Below are positions 6,626-8,145 of a DNA stretch of 8,145 nucleotides, one piece after another. This DNA is from Thermoplasmata archaeon (lineage in GTDB: Archaea > Thermoplasmatota > Thermoplasmata > Thermoplasmatales > Thermoplasmataceae). The DNA is taken from positions 1 to 8,145 of the forward strand of contig JAKBRR010000060.1 of the NCBI GenBank assembly GCA_021845325.1. The letters run 5' to 3'. A program made the translations under genes and the position numbers. Below the pieces are notes generated by a model, which was given only the letters and a program-made list of their open reading frames with translations, made no database searches and was not told the DNA's origin. The stretch's first letter is position 1. Each line of letters starts with the position of its first letter.

Positions 6626-7438
6626 GATTGTATCAGTCCACATTTCTTTTATAAGGTCTTTTATAAGACCGTTGATTCTAATGTTGCCGGATGTACCTGG
6701 GCGAACCCCAAACACCAGAAGGTCCGCACCGGTTGAATAAGCTCTTCCAAGAATAATTTCCTTCATATTATTTCCTTCACTCTTGGAAAATTCAATATTT
6801 GGATATTCCTTCTTAATTTCGTCAATTGAATCAAAGAAATTTTTGAACCCATGAGTTTCCTTCCTGTCAAACTTTCTCAGGTCAAGAATATTCACCTTGG
6901 CATCAAACACTTTTGAAATCATTAAGGCAATGTATAACGATCTTCTCACATTCAGAGATTCGGTAACAGGTACCAACACTCTTTCATATTTGTACTTGTT
7001 CATTCTTGACGTTATGGCTAAAACGGTCGCTCTTGAATTCTTTATAATGTAATCTCCTATGCCGCCTAACAAAGATGCAGATAAAGTCGCCCTGGGTCCA
7101 CTGCTGAAAATTACCATATCATAATTCTTTGAGTTGATTTCAGATACTATACCTTGCTTGATATTCTTCGCACTTTGAACTTTTGGTACGAGCCTTATAT
7201 TTCTTTCCTTTGCTTCCTTGTAGGCGTTAAGAACTATAGCTACCTTATCGCTCCATACTATCTCTCTGGCTTCATCCTTAATTGTAAGCGCTGTAATTTC
7301 AGATTTGTAGTTTGATGCTAGGCCCAAGGCTAAATCAAAGGCCTTTTTGGAGTGTTCTCCTTTTGCCATTGGGACGAGTAATTTCTCAGGTTTCACTGTG
7401 TATGCCTTCAGACTAGATAGCAATGAGTAGATATTCAC
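6611..7438 (-). CDS. Tandem universal stress protein (two UspA-like domains), convergent with kdpFABC
   Basis: The product is predicted to be cytoplasmic: 275 residues with two Usp folds in tandem, about 18-143 and 152-274. Each opens with a Usp first strand and helix (KLLVPMAKGEHSKKAFDLAL; RVLVPVTESLNVRRSLYIAL) and ends with the nucleotide-loop region and a final strand (ATVLAI; DTILIKK). The ATP-binding motif G-x2-G-x9-G(S/T) is degenerate in both: S112-x2-P115-x9-GG, and G244-x2-P247-x9-GL. The early aspartate of ATP-binding Usps is also replaced (MAKG, VTES). It may therefore be a non-binding or altered-ligand form. GTG 7438 gives the longest frame; TTG 7423 or GTG 7396 are alternatives, and TTG fits the upstream TATA-like element better as a leaderless start. 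Its end overlaps kdpC tail-to-tail by 15 bases. A role in K+ homeostasis, as for Halobacterium KdpQ, is inference from location. Confidence 0.85.
   Translation of the reverse strand: MNIYSLLSSLKAYTVKPEKLLVPMAKGEHSKKAFDLALGLASNYKSEITALTIKDEAREIVWSDKVAIVLNAYKEAKERNIRLVPKVQSAKNIKQGIVSEINSKNYDMVIFSSGPRATLSASLLGGIGDYIIKNSRATVLAITSRMNKYKYERVLVPVTESLNVRRSLYIALMISKVFDAKVNILDLRKFDRKETHGFKNFFDSIDEIKKEYPNIEFSKSEGNNMKEIILGRAYSTGADLLVFGVRPGTSGNIRINGLIKDLIKEMWTDTILIKK
6655..6670 (+). terminator. Possible 3' hairpin after kdpC, inside the convergent Usp gene
   Basis: GGTCTT-TTAT-AAGACC gives a perfect 6-base stem with a 4-base loop, starting about 30 bases after the kdpC stop. No T-run follows, though T-rich sequence lies just before and within it. 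It overlaps an 11-base direct repeat (TCTTTTATAAG at 6645-6655 and 6657-6667, period 12) that encodes a repeated LIK-D/E in the Usp protein. The symmetry may therefore come from coding repetition. Archaeal termination does not need hairpins. Confidence 0.25.
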
Positions 7439-7443
7439 AGAAT

Positions 7444-7459
7444 GTTTAATAAATTTTTG
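7444..7459 (-). promoter_or_regulatory. TATA-like region for the Usp gene
   Basis: The minus strand reads GCAAAAATTTATTAAA here. Its centre is only about 12 bases before GTG 7438 but about 27 bases before the in-frame TTG at 7423. If this is the real box, transcription would begin near 7425 and the leaderless start would be TTG 7423, shortening the protein by five residues. This is a spacing argument only. Confidence 0.35.
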
Positions 7460-7524
7460 CTAATGTAACTATTTCTATGATTATACGAAAGACTCTGAAA
7501 TGACTTTTAAAATTGCATTTTTTT

Positions 7525-7552
7525 AAGATTAAATTTTTAGGAAGATTAAATT
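7525..7552. repeat. 11-base direct repeat, period 17, in the divergent gap
   Basis: AAGATTAAATT occurs at 7525-7535 and again at 7542-7552, starts 17 bases apart, in the gap between the divergent Usp gene and the 7623 gene. Two copies of a binding half-site are possible, as is simple chance in AT-rich DNA. No third copy was seen nearby. Confidence 0.45.
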
Positions 7553-7558
7553 CGGTCG

Positions 7559-7573
7559 TGATAGTAACTACCA
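7559..7573. promoter_or_regulatory. Near-palindrome upstream of the 7623 gene (candidate operator)
   Basis: TGATAGT-A-ACTACCA is a 15-base odd palindrome with one mismatched pair (7561/7571). It lies about 20 bases upstream of the TATA-like box of the following gene. It is less AT-biased than the surrounding gap, which makes it a slightly better operator candidate than the other symmetric sites in the window. There is no direct evidence of function. Confidence 0.3.
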
Positions 7574-7592
7574 TGCCATCAAAAAACACAAT

Positions 7593-7600
7593 AATTTAAC
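7593..7600 (+). promoter_or_regulatory. TATA-like box for the 7623 gene
   Basis: AATTTAAC is centred about 27 bases before the ATG at 7623, the spacing for a leaderless archaeal transcript. No Shine-Dalgarno motif precedes the ATG (context CGGATCA), which fits leaderless translation. Confidence 0.45.
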
Positions 7601-7622
7601 AACAGGTATTTCATACGGATCA

Positions 7623-8108
7623 ATGAAGTGCCTTACTATTTCGCATTCGAGAATCCTTGGAAATATAGATGGAATAGATGATCTATCAAGGTTGCCGGAT
7701 GAGGAATTTTTTGTCATAGACATGGATGCTCTCCTTCGTTCCAAATATAACTTTAATCTCTATTCAACAATATCAAAATACGTGGAGTTTGATCTTATGG
7801 CATATCCATTCCGCGAAAACGACCTTGTGGACATGATTATTTCTGGAGCAAGCAGGGTTGTTGTAAACCATACCATTTCAGAAGAAAAATTAAAGGAGTT
7901 TATGGAAGTTTCAGATCAGCTTATCATGCATTATGCATCCCAGTTTGAAGCAAGGAGCTTTATGAAGAATGGTGGCAAATATCTATTGGGCTGTTCACAG
8001 GTAGATATACCAAAGGGAGTTACAATATTTTATTATGGGTTAAGTGGGCAGGGGGAACAATATATTCAACTGGAGGATTTCCCAGAGGAATTGAGGTATG
8101 ATTGTTAA
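7623..8108 (+). CDS. Conserved-looking small beta/alpha protein, faint HisA-like TIM-barrel resemblance; function unknown
   Basis: I do not recognise this 161-residue protein with certainty. It reads as alternating short hydrophobic strands and helices: FFVIDMDAL (29-37), FDLMAYPF (56-63), SRVVVNHTI (77-85), QLIMHYAS (99-106), VTIFYYGLSG (133-142). The order IDMDAL, then a strand ending a short loop before a helix with DLVDMIISGASRVVV, recalls HisA-like proteins. There a DLDGA strand is followed by VGGGIR and then RVVIGT. The phosphate-binding glycines of true HisA/HisF are absent, and the length is well under a full barrel of about 240 residues. It could be a half-barrel or a diverged fragment of the uncharacterised HisA-related archaeal group. 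No signal peptide or membrane span is seen. It has its own promoter and a T-run after its stop, so it is probably monocistronic. The coding call is firm; the family link is tentative. Confidence 0.75.
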   Translation: MKCLTISHSRILGNIDGIDDLSRLPDEEFFVIDMDALLRSKYNFNLYSTISKYVEFDLMAYPFRENDLVDMIISGASRVVVNHTISEEKLKEFMEVSDQLIMHYASQFEARSFMKNGGKYLLGCSQVDIPKGVTIFYYGLSGQGEQYIQLEDFPEELRYDC

Positions 8109-8110
8109 CC

Positions 8111-8117
8111 TTTTTTT
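8111..8117 (+). terminator. T-run terminator after the 7623 gene
   Basis: Seven consecutive T residues begin two bases after the TAA at 8106-8108, the usual form of an intrinsic archaeal terminator. No hairpin precedes it. The remaining bases to 8145 hold nothing I can identify. Confidence 0.5.
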
Positions 8118-8145
8118 GGATAGGAAATATGTTAATTTAGGTAAG

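Noticed and set aside
6611..7438. Reading the Usp protein as a truncated KdpD sensor
   Set aside because: There is no KdpD N-terminal P-loop domain, membrane span, GAF or histidine kinase region. The protein is a complete pair of Usp domains with its own start and stop.
1..8145. tRNA/rRNA genes, CRISPR arrays, insertion sequences, integrase or attachment sites
   Set aside because: I saw no cloverleaf sequence, regularly spaced repeats, transposase motifs or terminal inverted repeats on either strand. Gene content and base composition look uniform, with no sign of recent transfer.

Overview
The window looks like a piece of chromosome from a thermoacidophilic archaeon of the Thermoplasmatales type. 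This is an inference from content, not a database match. The DNA is AT-rich and coding regions lean on ATA, AGG and AGA codons. Upstream regions carry archaeal TATA-like boxes about 25 bases before start codons, so several transcripts are probably leaderless. Shine-Dalgarno-like GGTGA motifs appear mainly inside the operon. The gene at 942-1964 is an archaeal/eukaryal wyosine-pathway enzyme (Taw2), which argues against a bacterium.

Layout: (1) 1-801, minus strand, is the N-terminal two thirds of glutamate-1-semialdehyde aminotransferase (hemL, heme/tetrapyrrole synthesis), running off the left edge. (2) 802-941 is a divergent promoter region. (3) 942-1964, plus strand, is taw2, for tRNA-Phe position 37 wyosine modification. 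(4) 1965-2134 is an AT-rich intergenic region with a TATA box and a candidate palindromic site. (5) 2135-6625, plus strand, is a complete, tightly overlapped kdpFABC operon for the high-affinity K+ pump. It includes a 32-residue KdpF with a TTG start that an ORF caller would miss. (6) 6611-7438, minus strand, is a tandem two-domain universal stress protein (Usp) whose end overlaps the end of kdpC. (7) 7439-7622 is a second divergent promoter region with a direct repeat and a near-palindrome. (8) 7623-8108, plus strand, is a small beta/alpha protein that recalls part of a HisA-like TIM barrel, followed by a T-run terminator.

KdpA forms the K+-selective channel-like subunit, KdpB the P-type ATPase, KdpC the single-span accessory subunit and KdpF a small stabilising membrane peptide. 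No KdpD/KdpE two-component pair is present. The convergent Usp protein is the only plausible regulatory or accessory neighbour. It recalls the Usp-domain gene kdpQ that follows kdpFABC in Halobacterium and the Usp domain inside bacterial KdpD, but both of its nucleotide-binding loops are degenerate. The window holds mostly recognisable housekeeping and transport genes. The least explained parts are the Usp/Kdp arrangement, the orphan HisA-like fragment, and the short symmetric elements in the two regulatory gaps. I saw no clearly new system, mobile element, CRISPR array or RNA gene.
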